Positions 17,944 through 26,981 of a stretch of DNA of 64,000 nucleotides are shown in pieces. Source of the DNA: Arthrobacter sp. (lineage in GTDB: Bacteria > Actinomycetota > Actinomycetes > Actinomycetales > Micrococcaceae); assembly GCA_023264815.1 (NCBI GenBank), contig JAHFUZ010000012.1, positions 1-64,000 of the forward strand, read 5' to 3'. Made by a program: the position numbers and the translations under genes. The notes under the pieces are model-generated. The model saw only the letters and a list, made by a program, of their open reading frames with translations, searched no databases and was not told the origin of the DNA. The stretch's first letter is position 1. Each line of letters starts with the position of its first letter.

Positions 17944-17996
17944 CCCCCGGAACAGGCCGGGCCGCACGCCTTTAGCGACGGTGGATTACCTGTGCG

Positions 17997-18017
17997 CCGG
18001 CGGATACTTGACGCCGG
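17997..18017 (-). terminator. Weak hairpin after catC
   Basis: A 6-bp stem CCGGCG/CGCCGG with a 9-nt loop, between the convergent benR and catC. It is a possible but weak terminator; no T-tract is present. Confidence 0.35.
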
Positions 18018-18020
18018 TGC

Positions 18021-18299
18021 CTACTTGACGTCTGAGGGGTGCTTCGCGAGAGGGACCACCGAGATGTCCATGTAGGGGAACAGCGGCAGGCTTTGCAGGA
18101 TCTCGTGAAGTTCGTCGTTCGAATCGACGTCGAAGATCGAGTAGTTGGCGTATTCGCCCACCACGCGCCAGATTTCCGGCCACTTGCCGGAGCGCTGCAG
18201 CTCCTGGGAGTAGGCCTTCTCCCTGGCCTTGATCTCCGCGGCCGCATCGGCTGGCAGATCGGCGGGAATGTTGACGTCCATGTGGACCAGGTACTTCAT
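18021..18299 (-). CDS. catC: Muconolactone delta-isomerase
   Basis: A 92-residue enzyme of typical length that isomerises muconolactone to beta-ketoadipate enol-lactone. It starts MKYLVHMDVNIPADLP and carries the family features EKAYSQELQRSGKWPEIWRVVG and LPLFPYMDISVVPLAKHPSD. A Shine-Dalgarno AAAGGA lies 5 bases before the ATG. It is downstream of catB, 42 bases apart, as the last gene of catRBC. No enol-lactone hydrolase (pcaD/catD) is in the window. Confidence 0.96.
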   Translation of the reverse strand: MKYLVHMDVNIPADLPADAAAEIKAREKAYSQELQRSGKWPEIWRVVGEYANYSIFDVDSNDELHEILQSLPLFPYMDISVVPLAKHPSDVK

Positions 18300-18341
18300 A
18301 AAAGTCCTTTCGGTAAAGGGGTTGCTATCGGAAAAGCGGTG

Positions 18342-19445
18342 CTAGCGGTCGGTGCGGTAGCGGGAGAGCTTGTCTTCGTCGATGGCGGTGCCCACCCCGG
18401 GGCCCTCAGGAACGCGGATGCGGCCGCCGGTGATGGCCAGAGGCTCGGCCAACAGGTCGTCGGCCATGTCCAGGTAGTTGGACAGTTCAGCTGCACGTTT
18501 GGCCGTGTGGGCGAACGCGGCGCCGAAGGTCACCGAGGCGACTGTACCGACCTGGGTGTCGATCTGGTTGCCGATGTAAACGTCGACGCCCATGCCCTCG
18601 GCCATCCCGACGATCTTGGCGGCCTCGGTGAAACCGGACCGGGCGGTCTTCACGGCCAGCAGGTTGGCGCCGCCAGTAAGGATTTCCCGCGCGGCCTCAC
18701 CGAGGTTGGCTGCAGATTCGTCTGCGGCGATGGGAATGGGGGAGCTCGTCACCAGGCGGCGTCGGCCCAGGACCTCGCGGGCGTCGTCGGGCTCTTCAAG
18801 GAACTGCAGGCCCAAATCCGCTGTGCGGCGAAGCACCTCGGCTGCCTCGTTGGCCGACCAGCCGCGGTTGGCGTCCATGTAGAGCTCGGCGTCCTCGCCC
18901 AGCCCCTCCCGCAATACCCGGGCGGCCTCGACGTCGAGGTGAAGGGGGTGGCGGCCGGTCTTGAGCTTGAACGTGTTGATGCCGTACGTCTCGCGGAACT
19001 CCAGGGCCAAGGCCAGCAGTTCCTGGGGGGGCTTAAAGCCGAGCATGTGGGAGACTCGCAGCGAGTCCGTGTACCCGCCCAGCAGTTTCGTCACGGGCTG
19101 ACCGAGAGTCTTTCCGATGACGTCCCAAAGGGCGACGTCCACAGCCCCCTTGGCTGTCTGGTTGTGCACCGTCCGGTACAGGATTGACTGGACCTTCTCG
19201 CGGTCAAAAATGTCGACGCCGATCAGCTGCGGAGCAAAGATGTCCTCCACCACCGCAACGATCGACTTCTGCGTCTCGCCGTAGGTGTAGGGGCGTGGCG
19301 GTGTATCGGCGGTGCCCACTACGCCGTCGTCCGTGCGGACCCTGATGAGCACATGGTCTGCCTCGTGCACGGAACCGGACGCGAAGTGCAGCGGATGAAG
19401 GTAAGGGATTGAGTAGGGAATCGCCTCAATGGCTGCGATCTTCAT
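18342..19445 (-). CDS. catB: Muconate cycloisomerase
   Basis: A 367-residue enolase-superfamily enzyme that converts cis,cis-muconate to muconolactone. The expected active-site residues are all present: the KxK motif in FKLKTGR, metal ligands D in YMDANRGW, E in LQFLEEPD and D in IAADES, and the base lysine in LLAVKTARSG. It overlaps the stop of catR (ATGA), so it is translationally coupled to its regulator. Confidence 0.95.
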   Translation of the reverse strand: MKIAAIEAIPYSIPYLHPLHFASGSVHEADHVLIRVRTDDGVVGTADTPPRPYTYGETQKSIVAVVEDIFAPQLIGVDIFDREKVQSILYRTVHNQTAKGAVDVALWDVIGKTLGQPVTKLLGGYTDSLRVSHMLGFKPPQELLALALEFRETYGINTFKLKTGRHPLHLDVEAARVLREGLGEDAELYMDANRGWSANEAAEVLRRTADLGLQFLEEPDDAREVLGRRRLVTSSPIPIAADESAANLGEAAREILTGGANLLAVKTARSGFTEAAKIVGMAEGMGVDVYIGNQIDTQVGTVASVTFGAAFAHTAKRAAELSNYLDMADDLLAEPLAITGGRIRVPEGPGVGTAIDEDKLSRYRTDR

Positions 19446-20386
19446 GCGGGGGTAAGCCTTTCATCGGTGGGAGAGGGTCCAGGGCTGGGTGCCGGGGCGG
19501 GCATTGTGGCGCCCGCAACCGCGGTCACCACAACGTCCAGGAAGTTGTGCAGCAGCGCAGAGCGATGGCCGCGGAGCCAGGCGACGGCGAGCTCCACGTC
19601 GGGGACGTTCTCTATTTCCCGGTAGGCCACGCCTTCAAGCTGGAAGGCCTGCACGCTGGAGGGCATCACCGCCACACCGCCGCCTGCGGCCACAAACGCC
19701 AGCATGGTGGAGGTCTCCCCGACCACCTGGGTGATCCGGGGCTGGAAACCCGCCTGGCGGCAGAGGTCTGCGGTGGTGCGGTAGAGCACCGACTCAGGCC
19801 CGTAGGCGATGAAGTCCTGGTCCTGCAGTTCGTGCATCGCCACGGGCCGGTCCACGGCCAGGGCGCTGAACGAGGGAAGGGCCACTACGAGCGACTCCCG
19901 GGTGACGGTCCGGTAGTCGATGTCCTGCAGGGCGACAGGCGGCCGAAGCAACGCGGCATCCAGGGTGCCGTCCCGCAGGCCCGCTTCCATCGACGGCGTG
20001 AGCATTTCGCCGTGCAGCGCGAGGGACAGGCCAGGCAGGACCTGTTTGGCAAGGCGGGCGATTTGAGGCATGACGCCGTACGTGGCACTCCCGGAGAAGC
20101 CGACCCGCAGGACGCCGGTGGCGCCTTTGCCCACCTGATAGACATCGGCCTGCAGGGTGGCGACGTCGTTGACGATCTGCCGTCCGCGGTCCAGCAGGAG
20201 TTGACCCGCCGCTGTAAGGTCAACCCGGCGGGTGGTCCGGTTGAGCAACTTGACGCCGAGCTGGTCTTCCAGCTGCCGGATTTGCTGCGAGAGAGGCGGC
20301 TGCGCCATGTGCAGGCGTTTGGCGGCGCGGCCGAAGTGCCGCTCCTCAGCGACTGCAATGAAGTAGTTCAGTTGGCGGATGTCCAA
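19442..20386 (-). CDS. catR: LysR-type regulator CatR
   Basis: A 314-residue LysR-type regulator with an N-terminal winged helix (AEERHFGRAAKRLHMAQPPL then SQQIRQLEDQLGVKLLNRT) and a C-terminal co-inducer domain of the CatR/BenM type. It presumably senses cis,cis-muconate and controls catRBC. The start codon is TTG (20386). It is the first gene of catRBC and overlaps catB by 4 bases. An AT-rich inverted repeat at 20456-20491 lies just upstream. The last ~20 residues are proline-rich. Confidence 0.9.
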   Translation of the reverse strand: MDIRQLNYFIAVAEERHFGRAAKRLHMAQPPLSQQIRQLEDQLGVKLLNRTTRRVDLTAAGQLLLDRGRQIVNDVATLQADVYQVGKGATGVLRVGFSGSATYGVMPQIARLAKQVLPGLSLALHGEMLTPSMEAGLRDGTLDAALLRPPVALQDIDYRTVTRESLVVALPSFSALAVDRPVAMHELQDQDFIAYGPESVLYRTTADLCRQAGFQPRITQVVGETSTMLAFVAAGGGVAVMPSSVQAFQLEGVAYREIENVPDVELAVAWLRGHRSALLHNFLDVVVTAVAGATMPAPAPSPGPSPTDERLTPA

Positions 20387-20455
20387 GGTGGTCCCGTCCT
20401 TCCGCCGGCCGGCCGTATGCTGCCCCGGGCTCGTGATTGATTCAGAGAATAACCA

Positions 20456-20491
20456 TAATAAGCCCTACTAGGATAATTTGCAGGCTTAATA
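20456..20491 (-). promoter_or_regulatory. Candidate CatR operator / catR promoter
   Basis: An inverted repeat TAATAAGCC ... GGCTTAATA (8 of 9 paired) with an 18-nt centre, in an AT-rich island about 70-105 bases upstream of the catR start. It is the only strongly AT-rich stretch in the catR-benK spacer. The assignment to CatR autoregulation is inference. Confidence 0.5.
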
Positions 20492-20514
20492 CGATCCCGG
20501 GGCGGCTGGGCGGG

Positions 20515-21900
20515 CTACCTGAGCTGCTCAGTCGGAATGCTGGCTTCCACCCGGCCTTCGACCATTTCCTCCACTTTGTGCTCGGCTTCCTCCAGCTTGC
20601 GCTGGCGGGGAACCAAAACGGTGACGACTGCGCCGACGAGGGCTACGGACCCATAGATGTAGAACGCCGTGGCCCCGCCAATGCCTGCGGCAGCCAGCCA
20701 CCCGCCGATGATCGGACCGAGCACGCCGCCCAACCGGCCGATACTGGCGCACCATGCCACGCCAGCGGCCCGGGCGTTGGTGGTGTAGTAATTCGACTGG
20801 AATCCATAAATCAGAACCTGGGTGCCCAGTGTGCCTACCCCGGCGAAGGCGATGAAGGTGAACAGCAAGGGGAGCGGGAAGCTGAAGGTCATCAGCACCA
20901 GGCTGATGGTTGCCAGTACAAAGGTGGAAGCGATGACCCGCTGGGGGCCGCTCTTGTCAGCGAGGCGCGACAGCAGCAGACCGCCCGCGACGGCACCCAG
21001 GTTCAGTGCGAGGGGGAAGAACAGGGAGTATGTGCGCCCGTAGCCGTACCCTTCCATGATCTTTGGCAGCCATGTGTTCAGGCCGTATGTCAGGAGGAGG
21101 CCACAGAAGGACATCAGGGCCAGCAGAATAGACGGCACGGCGAACTGCCGGGAGAACACTGCAGCGAAACCTGTTTTGTGCGGTGCGGCGCCCACTTGTT
21201 GAATGACCCGTTCCTCGATGAGCGGAACGCCAGTGCGCCGGGAAGCGGCCTGGGCTTCCTGCTCACGCCCGCGGGCCAGCAGCCAGCGCGGAGACTCGGG
21301 GAGCTTGAACCACGCGATGGGTACGAGGAGGACGAGAGGCAGGGCGCCGATCATGAACAGCCCGCGCCAGCCGATGTCATTGAGCAGCAGGATGCCCATG
21401 ATCGAAGCGAACACACCGCCGGCGGGAACGCCGGAGTATACGATCGCATTGTAGAACTGCCGCCTTCCCGCTGGCGCGAATTCCGCCATGGTGGCACCGG
21501 CGGTGGCGATAACCACTCCCAGGCCGAGCCCGGTCGCGAACCGCAACGCACCGAAGGCAGTGACGCTGGTGGCGAGGGCCGTGACGAACATGCCCACGGA
21601 GAACCAGGAAATGCCCAGGAGCATCAGCCGGCGCCGGCCGAAAAAGTCACCCACAGCGCCGCAGATCAGTGAACCAACGAGTACTCCGATGAGGGCCCAG
21701 GACCCGAGGAGGCCAGCGGTGACTGCATCAAACGCTCCGATCTGGCTTGAATCTGCAAGCAGTCCCGGCAGGACAGTGCCGTAAATGACGAGGTCGTAAC
21801 CGTCAAACAGGAGCGCCGTGCAGATGACAAAGGCCACCCAGTTGGCAGTGCGCGCCTCCTTTTTCGGATCTTCTGCAATAACGACGTGCGGTTGTGTCAT
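20515..21900 (-). CDS. benK: Benzoate MFS transporter (aromatic acid:H+ symporter family)
   Basis: A 461-residue 12-helix major facilitator of the aromatic acid/H+ symporter family. The family signature DGYDLVIYGTVLPGLL lies in helix 1, and GDFFGRRRLMLLG between helices 2 and 3. A second charged loop LADKSGPQRV lies in the C-terminal half. It is expected to import benzoate alongside BenE. It is the most upstream gene of the leftward benK-catRBC block but has its own 128-bp spacer before catR. Confidence 0.9.
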   Translation of the reverse strand: MTQPHVVIAEDPKKEARTANWVAFVICTALLFDGYDLVIYGTVLPGLLADSSQIGAFDAVTAGLLGSWALIGVLVGSLICGAVGDFFGRRRLMLLGISWFSVGMFVTALATSVTAFGALRFATGLGLGVVIATAGATMAEFAPAGRRQFYNAIVYSGVPAGGVFASIMGILLLNDIGWRGLFMIGALPLVLLVPIAWFKLPESPRWLLARGREQEAQAASRRTGVPLIEERVIQQVGAAPHKTGFAAVFSRQFAVPSILLALMSFCGLLLTYGLNTWLPKIMEGYGYGRTYSLFFPLALNLGAVAGGLLLSRLADKSGPQRVIASTFVLATISLVLMTFSFPLPLLFTFIAFAGVGTLGTQVLIYGFQSNYYTTNARAAGVAWCASIGRLGGVLGPIIGGWLAAAGIGGATAFYIYGSVALVGAVVTVLVPRQRKLEEAEHKVEEMVEGRVEASIPTEQLR

Positions 21901-22212
21901 GGTCCCCAGTTCCTCTCCGGGCGAAGTGTGAGGCTTGCGGCACCCGGAAGAATCCGAGGGCCGTCCTCCAATTACTCTTAGCCTGACAGACGTGTGACCT
22001 GAGTCATATGAGGGGAATACCCTGCTTTCCGCCCGGGGGGTATTTATATACTGCAGATCTCAATTGATCGGCTTTCGGACGCCGGATATAGGTTGTGGCC
22101 GGTTATCGCAGGCTACAGGGGGTGGCCGGTTGTCTCAGTCAAGACCATCTGGATATGGAACGGGGACGCCGGAACAGTGGTTCGGGAACCGACCCGTGGG
22201 TAGGCTGGCAAA
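21901..22212. promoter_or_regulatory. Divergent spacer with the benK promoter region
   Basis: A 312-bp non-coding stretch between benK (leftward) and the next rightward gene. It holds an AT-rich near-palindrome GTATTTATATAC around 22048 beside a G-run, and TATGAGGGGAATACCCTG around 22007, both plausible control elements for benK. At the right edge TAGGCT lies eight bases before ATG 22213 and looks like the -10 of a leaderless message. Confidence 0.45.
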
Positions 22213-22911
22213 ATGATCAACCCCGCACGCCTTCACTCGGACCTGTCCCGCCTCGGCAGGGAAACGGACATGTTCCTGGCCACTGTTGAGTCCCTTGCCG
22301 ACGACGAGATGACCGTCCCCTCGCTCTGCGAGGGATGGAGCCGGGCCGACGTTATTGCGCACGTCGCCTCCAGCGGCCGCGCCCTGGTTAATCTCATCGA
22401 CTGGGCAACCTCCGGTGAGGAACGTCCCCTGTACGCCTCACCCGAGGCGCGCTCGCAGGAGATCGCCGCCTTGGCGGCCCTGCCGCGGGAGGAGCTCATC
22501 GCGGAGGTGCGGGAATCCGCGAGGAACTTTGCCGAGCAGGCACAGCGGCTCAGCGGTGAACTTGCGGTCACCGAGGTGCAGGCCGGTGGCAAGGCCATCC
22601 CCGCCACATCCATCGTGGCGCTTCGGATCGCGGAAGTGGTGGTGCACCACCACGACCTCGATACTGCCTGGACCATCGAGGAGGCCGATCCCGATTCGCT
22701 CCTGAACGCCCTGGAGGCCGCGGTGCGGTCCCTGCGCGCCAAGGGTGCCCCCGGCATGACGCTGGTGACCGAAGAGCGTGACGAGTGGGTCATCGGCGAC
22801 GGCGGTCTGCGCGTGGTATCCGATCGCGAGGGCCTGCTCCAGTGGCTGGCACGTGGGGACACCGAACATATTGAGGCTGACGGCCCAGTGCCGGCACTGC
22901 CGGCCTGGTGA
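22213..22911 (+). CDS. Maleylpyruvate isomerase-family, mycothiol-dependent (DinB-like) protein
   Basis: A 232-residue protein with the four-helix DinB-like domain of mycothiol-dependent enzymes. CEGWSRADVIAHVA supplies the first metal histidine, and RIAEVVVHHHDLDTAW supplies the Glu and His of the zinc triad. Family members isomerise maleylpyruvate or transfer groups to mycothiol, the actinobacterial thiol. The substrate here is unknown; closeness to the aromatic island is suggestive only. The start is probably leaderless, with TAGGCT just upstream. A short open frame continues after the stop (GRELPLRGVWEQLLFSGN, ending about 23001) and may be decayed coding sequence. Confidence 0.8.
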   Translation: MINPARLHSDLSRLGRETDMFLATVESLADDEMTVPSLCEGWSRADVIAHVASSGRALVNLIDWATSGEERPLYASPEARSQEIAALAALPREELIAEVRESARNFAEQAQRLSGELAVTEVQAGGKAIPATSIVALRIAEVVVHHHDLDTAWTIEEADPDSLLNALEAAVRSLRAKGAPGMTLVTEERDEWVIGDGGLRVVSDREGLLQWLARGDTEHIEADGPVPALPAW

Positions 22912-22997
22912 GTCCGGTGCCGGCAGATCCTTGGTGAAGGCGACGGACGCGAACTTCCGCTGCGGGGGGTGTGGGAGCAACTGCTGTTCAGTGGGAA

Positions 22998-24257
22998 TTA
23001 GCGCGGTGCGGTTTCCAGCTGGCGTTCGGCTGGTTTTGCCGGCTCGGCTGCTTCGGCAGCGGGCCGGACCGGGGCGCCTCGGGTGAGTATCAACAGGCTC
23101 AGCAGTGCGACGCCGCCGGCCACGAGCATCACGATCGCCATCGGCGCGGCGCTTTCTTCGCCGGCGAGGCCCACCAGCGGTGAGGCGATGGCCGCCAGCG
23201 TGAACTGGAGCGCGCCCATCACGGCGGATCCTGTGCCCGCGTACTTCTTGACCTGGTCCGTGGCCAGGGCAGCAGCGTTGCCGAAAATGAAGCCCAGCGA
23301 AGAGATCGCCAGGAGGAGCAGCGCCAGCGTGGGGAACAGTGGTGTGTTCCCGGCCGTGACGACCGCGAGCAGGCCGGCGCTGAAGACCACCAGACCGGAC
23401 ACGCCGATGTGCGTCATGCGGAGCGGGCCGAGGGTGCCCACCAGTTTGACGCCCACGACGCTGGTGATGGTGATGCCCAGCGCGTTGAGGGCGAAGAGCA
23501 GCGAGAATGCGGTGGGGTCCAGTCCAAGGATGTTCTGGTAGACGAACGGCGAGGCCGAGATGTAGCCGAACATGGCGGCCATGGCGAAGGCGAACGCAAA
23601 CGTGAAACCAAGGTAGCGCCGGTTACCCAGGACGCGGCCCGTGCTGGCAAACAGTTCCTTCACGCCGCCCTTGCTGCGGCGTTGCTTGGGCAGGCTTTCC
23701 TTCACGATGATGAGGGAGCCGATCACCATCAGCAGGTTCAGGACGGCCAGGGCCCAGAACACGCCGCGCCAGCCGGCGAAGCCAATCACGCCGCCACCTG
23801 CCAGCGGCGAGAGGACCGGGGCGATCCCGCCCACGGCCATCAGGATGCCGAACTGCCTGGCGGCGTGCACGCCGCGGGCTGAATCAGAAACGATGGCGCG
23901 GGCCAGGACCACGCCGGCCGCTCCGGCGAAGCCCTGGATGAAGCGCATCCCAATCAGGGTTTCGATGTTTGGTGCCACCGCGCACAGCACACTCGCGGCC
24001 AGGCAGACGAAGGCGCCGATCAGCAGTGGCTTGCGCCGGCCGAACTGGTCCGACAGCGGGCCAATCACCAGCTGGCCCACTGCCATGCCGAGCATAAAGG
24101 TGGTGAGCGTCAGCTGGATGGAGGCTGCGCTGGTGTTGAGGTCCTGCATCATTTCGGGGAAGGCGGGCAGGTACATGTCGATGGCAAAGGGTCCCAGGGC
24201 ACTGAGCAGTGCCAGCATGGTCATCAGGGACGCTGATGCTTTGGAAGACGTCGTCAT
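22998..24257 (-). CDS. Bcr/CflA-type multidrug efflux MFS transporter
   Basis: A 419-residue, 12-helix transporter of the Bcr/CflA drug:H+ antiporter group. Features are MLALLSALGPFAIDMYLPAFP in helix 1, GPLSDQFGRRKPLLIG in the signature loop, and motif C-like GGIAPVLSPLAGG. The frame is open up to 24317, but that part overlaps a palindromic operator. ATG 24257 (used here) or ATG 24278 is therefore the likely start; neither has a clear Shine-Dalgarno. It is divergent from a MarR regulator that probably represses it. Confidence 0.85.
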   Translation of the reverse strand: MTTSSKASASLMTMLALLSALGPFAIDMYLPAFPEMMQDLNTSAASIQLTLTTFMLGMAVGQLVIGPLSDQFGRRKPLLIGAFVCLAASVLCAVAPNIETLIGMRFIQGFAGAAGVVLARAIVSDSARGVHAARQFGILMAVGGIAPVLSPLAGGGVIGFAGWRGVFWALAVLNLLMVIGSLIIVKESLPKQRRSKGGVKELFASTGRVLGNRRYLGFTFAFAFAMAAMFGYISASPFVYQNILGLDPTAFSLLFALNALGITITSVVGVKLVGTLGPLRMTHIGVSGLVVFSAGLLAVVTAGNTPLFPTLALLLLAISSLGFIFGNAAALATDQVKKYAGTGSAVMGALQFTLAAIASPLVGLAGEESAAPMAIVMLVAGGVALLSLLILTRGAPVRPAAEAAEPAKPAERQLETAPR

Positions 24258-24291
24258 AGGGGAGCGGTTCACTTTCATTTCGGCGGCTTCA

Positions 24292-24319
24292 TTATGTTGA
24301 CATATGTATGTTTGCATAA
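24292..24319. promoter_or_regulatory. Palindromic operator between MFS pump and MarR gene
   Basis: A 28-bp imperfect palindrome with the pattern TTATG-N3-ACATA-N2-TATGT-N3-CATAA (20 of 28 positions symmetric), centred between the divergent starts. The size and symmetry suit a MarR dimer. It also overlaps likely promoter DNA, as it is the most AT-rich spot locally. Confidence 0.7.
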
Positions 24320-24331
24320 CAAAATTGAGGG

Positions 24332-24772
24332 ATGGAAAAAGTGCATGAGGTAGCGAAGGCGCTCCTCGACCTCGCCTGGTGGGTTCAACGCAAGGGGCCC
24401 ATGCGGGCCGGGTTTGAACCCCTGCCTGTCACCGAGCGGGTCATCCTCGGATATCTGGAGGGCCATGAACGGTCCAGTGTCACCGAGGTGGGGGCCGCGC
24501 TGGACATCAAGCCGTCGAATGTTTCCGCCGCAGTCCGCGAACTGGGTGCCCGCAGGCTGGTGGAAAAGGTTGCCGATCCGGACGACAAGCGAAAATCGCT
24601 GCTCTCCCTGACGGACGAGGCCCGCCGGAACAAGAGAAGCATCGATGCAGCCGTGACAGGGTCCCTCGAAGACGTCCTGGCACAGCTCCCGCCCGAACAC
24701 CGGGACGCCCTGTTCGCCTCCCTGGAAGCGATCAGTGACGTTGTTGACCGCCTGCGGACCACGGACAGGTAG
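24332..24772 (+). CDS. MarR-family transcriptional regulator
   Basis: A 146-residue MarR protein with the winged helix SSVTEVGAALDIKPSNVSAA followed by the wing EKVADPDDKRKSLLSLTDEA and C-terminal dimer helices. It is divergent from a drug-efflux pump across a palindrome, the classic MarR layout in which a ligand relieves repression of both genes. GAGGG abuts the ATG. Confidence 0.9.
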   Translation: MEKVHEVAKALLDLAWWVQRKGPMRAGFEPLPVTERVILGYLEGHERSSVTEVGAALDIKPSNVSAAVRELGARRLVEKVADPDDKRKSLLSLTDEARRNKRSIDAAVTGSLEDVLAQLPPEHRDALFASLEAISDVVDRLRTTDR

Positions 24773-24784
24773 CCCGGCACAACC

Positions 24785-24860
24785 GTCGCCGATGAGCTGG
24801 TTCATGGCCTTGATCTCCCCGATGGTGGAGTCGGACTTGGCGTAGAAGCCAGGATGTGAC
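24785..24860 (-). pseudogene. Possible gene remnant (leftward)
   Basis: A short stretch with strongly coding-like third positions reads HPGFYAKSDSTIGEIKAMNQ and a few more residues on the minus strand, then runs into antisense MarR sequence. No start or matching continuation is visible. I cannot name a family. It may be a leftover from a deleted gene. Confidence 0.25.
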
Positions 24861-24927
24861 CCCGCGTTGGTGTGTGGGCACCCCGCACCCGCCGCGGGCC
24901 GCAGAAATAACCCGGGCGCCGCCGTCG

Positions 24928-24936
24928 TTGTCCACA
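24928..24936 (+). promoter_or_regulatory. DnaA-box-like 9-mer TTGTCCACA
   Basis: An exact TTGTCCACA in the non-coding spacer about 64 bases before the flavin-oxidoreductase start. It matches the high-GC actinobacterial form of the DnaA box. See the finding on four such sites. Confidence 0.35.
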
Positions 24937-24999
24937 GTGTGCCCGCCGCGAACCGGCGCGCACACCGCTACGCAACGAACCTGAAAGGCCGGCACCGAC

Positions 25000-25989
25000 G
25001 TGACGCTTCCCCTCTCCATCCTTGACCTGGCAACCATTGGCAAAAGCCAGACGGCGGCGGAGAGCTTCGCGGGCAGCGTGGCGATGGCGCAGCGGGCGGA
25101 GGAACTGGGCTACCGTCGCATCTGGTACGCCGAGCACCACAACATGTCCTCGATCGCATCCTCGGCCACCAGCGTCCTGATCGCCCATGTGGCCGCACAC
25201 ACAAAATCCATCCGGCTGGGCGCGGGCGGGATCATGCTGCCCAACCATTCTCCGCTGACCATCGCCGAACAGTTCGGCACCCTGGAGACGCTGCACCCGG
25301 GCCGGATCGACCTGGGCCTGGGCCGCGCCCTTGGCAGTGACCAGAACACCATGCGCGCGCTGCGCCGGGACCCGATGTCCGCCGACAGCTTCCCGCAGGA
25401 CGTCCTGGAACTGCAGGGTTACCTCACCGGCCCCACCCGCATCCAGGGCGTCGAGGCCACCCCGGGCAAGGGCACCAACGTACCGCTCTACATCCTGGGT
25501 TCGTCGCTGTTTGGTGCGCGACTGGCCGCCCAGCTCGGGCTGCCGTACGCGTTTGCCTCACACTTCGCGCCGAACGCCCTGCAGGATGCCGTGGCCTTGT
25601 ACCGCCGCGAGTTCAAGCCGTCCGCCCAGCTCGATGCCCCGCATGTGATCGCCGGCGTCAACGTGATCGCGGCCGATTCCGCAGCCGAGGCGCAGGCGGC
25701 GTTCCGGGCCACGCTGCGCGCGCGGGCGGGGCTGTTCTTCGGCGGCGGCCGCGAGTTCACCGATGACGAGGCGGACATGATCCTCGACTCCCCGCAGGGC
25801 CAGCACGTCTCCCAGATGGTGAAGTACTCGGCCATCGGCACCCCGGACGTGGTGATCGACTACCTCGACGGCTTCGCCAAGCACTCGGACGCCGACGAAC
25901 TCATCGTGGCCCACCAGAACACCGGCACCGAGGCCCGGATCCGCTCCGTGGAGCTGCTCGCCGAGGTGGCCGGGCTGGCCAGGGTCTAG
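25000..25989 (+). CDS. LLM-class flavin-dependent oxidoreductase
   Basis: A 329-residue luciferase-like (bacterial luciferase/F420 TIM-barrel) protein. Typical segments are [40 protein letters not shown] and [16 protein letters not shown]. Members use FMN or F420; the substrate cannot be predicted. GTG start with AAAGG 12 bases upstream. The stop overlaps the stop of the convergent DUF808 gene by three bases, with no terminator between. Confidence 0.85.
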   Translation: MTLPLSILDLATIGKSQTAAESFAGSVAMAQRAEELGYRRIWYAEHHNMSSIASSATSVLIAHVAAHTKSIRLGAGGIMLPNHSPLTIAEQFGTLETLHPGRIDLGLGRALGSDQNTMRALRRDPMSADSFPQDVLELQGYLTGPTRIQGVEATPGKGTNVPLYILGSSLFGARLAAQLGLPYAFASHFAPNALQDAVALYRREFKPSAQLDAPHVIAGVNVIAADSAAEAQAAFRATLRARAGLFFGGGREFTDDEADMILDSPQGQHVSQMVKYSAIGTPDVVIDYLDGFAKHSDADELIVAHQNTGTEARIRSVELLAEVAGLARV

Positions 25990-26981
25990 GCGGAGGAATC
26001 TGCTGCGGCGGGGCCGGCGGCTTCGCCGTGGCCGCTGTCCTTTTTGCCGAACGGCAGTACCTTGAGCAGCGGACCCACCACAGCCATCACCACGAGGCCC
26101 CAGGCAAGCCCCACCACGGCTGAGCACAGGGTGTTGACGAGCCAGGCCAGGAGGCCGCCCACTACCGCTATGCCCGTGAACGGGTGCTCGAGGACATGGA
26201 CCAGGTCATACGGGGCGTGCCAGCCGAGGTCGTAGGCTCCCTGCAGCATGATGTGGCCGCCCACCCACAGCATGGCGACTGTCCCGACGAGGGTAATCGC
26301 GCCCAGCACGGCAGGCATGCCCCTGACGAGCATCTCGCCCACGCGCTGGGAGCCCGCGGAATCCCGGGCCGCCAGGTGCAGGCCGACGTCGTCCATCTTG
26401 ACAATGAGGGCGACGGCCCCGTAAACGAGCACCGTGATGACCAGGGCGACGATCACCAGGATGAGCGCGCGGGACCAGATGGACTCTGCGGCCACCTCGT
26501 TCATGGAGATGACCATGATCTCGCAGGACAGGATGAAGTCCGTGGTGATGGCGCCCTTCACCACCTTGGCTTCCGCGCCCGGACCGCGGTCCACCGCGGG
26601 CGCGTCCTCCTCAGCGGTGTGGTGGCCGCGGAGCTTGTGCCACACCTTCTCGGCGCCCTCGTAGCAGAGGTACGTGCCGCCCGCCATGAGGATAAACGGG
26701 ATGGCCCACGGGGCGAACGCGCTGATGAGGAGCAGTGCCGGCAGGATGATCAGCAGCTTGTTCCGCAGCGAACCCCAAAAGATCTTCTTGATCATGGGAA
26801 GTTCGCGGGACGGGTCCCGCCCGGAAACGTACTGCGGGGTGACCGCGGCGTCGTCGATCACCACGCCGGCTGCCTTGACGCCCGCCTTGGCGGCTCCGGC
26901 GGCAATGTCGTCCACGGAGGCAGCCGCAATGCGGGCCAGGGCTGCGACGTCGTCCAGCAGGGCGACGAGACCGCCGCTCAC
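25986..26981 (-). CDS. DUF808 family membrane protein
   Basis: A 331-residue membrane protein of the DUF808 (YedI-like) family. It begins with the family hallmark [20 protein letters not shown], then has [20 protein letters not shown] and seven or so membrane helices including [16 protein letters not shown]. The function of the family is not established. The frame is open for 69 more codons, but homologues begin at the GGLVALLDD segment. GTG 26981 with GGGGCGG upstream is therefore used. Confidence 0.85.
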   Translation of the reverse strand: MSGGLVALLDDVAALARIAAASVDDIAAGAAKAGVKAAGVVIDDAAVTPQYVSGRDPSRELPMIKKIFWGSLRNKLLIILPALLLISAFAPWAIPFILMAGGTYLCYEGAEKVWHKLRGHHTAEEDAPAVDRGPGAEAKVVKGAITTDFILSCEIMVISMNEVAAESIWSRALILVIVALVITVLVYGAVALIVKMDDVGLHLAARDSAGSQRVGEMLVRGMPAVLGAITLVGTVAMLWVGGHIMLQGAYDLGWHAPYDLVHVLEHPFTGIAVVGGLLAWLVNTLCSAVVGLAWGLVVMAVVGPLLKVLPFGKKDSGHGEAAGPAAADSSA

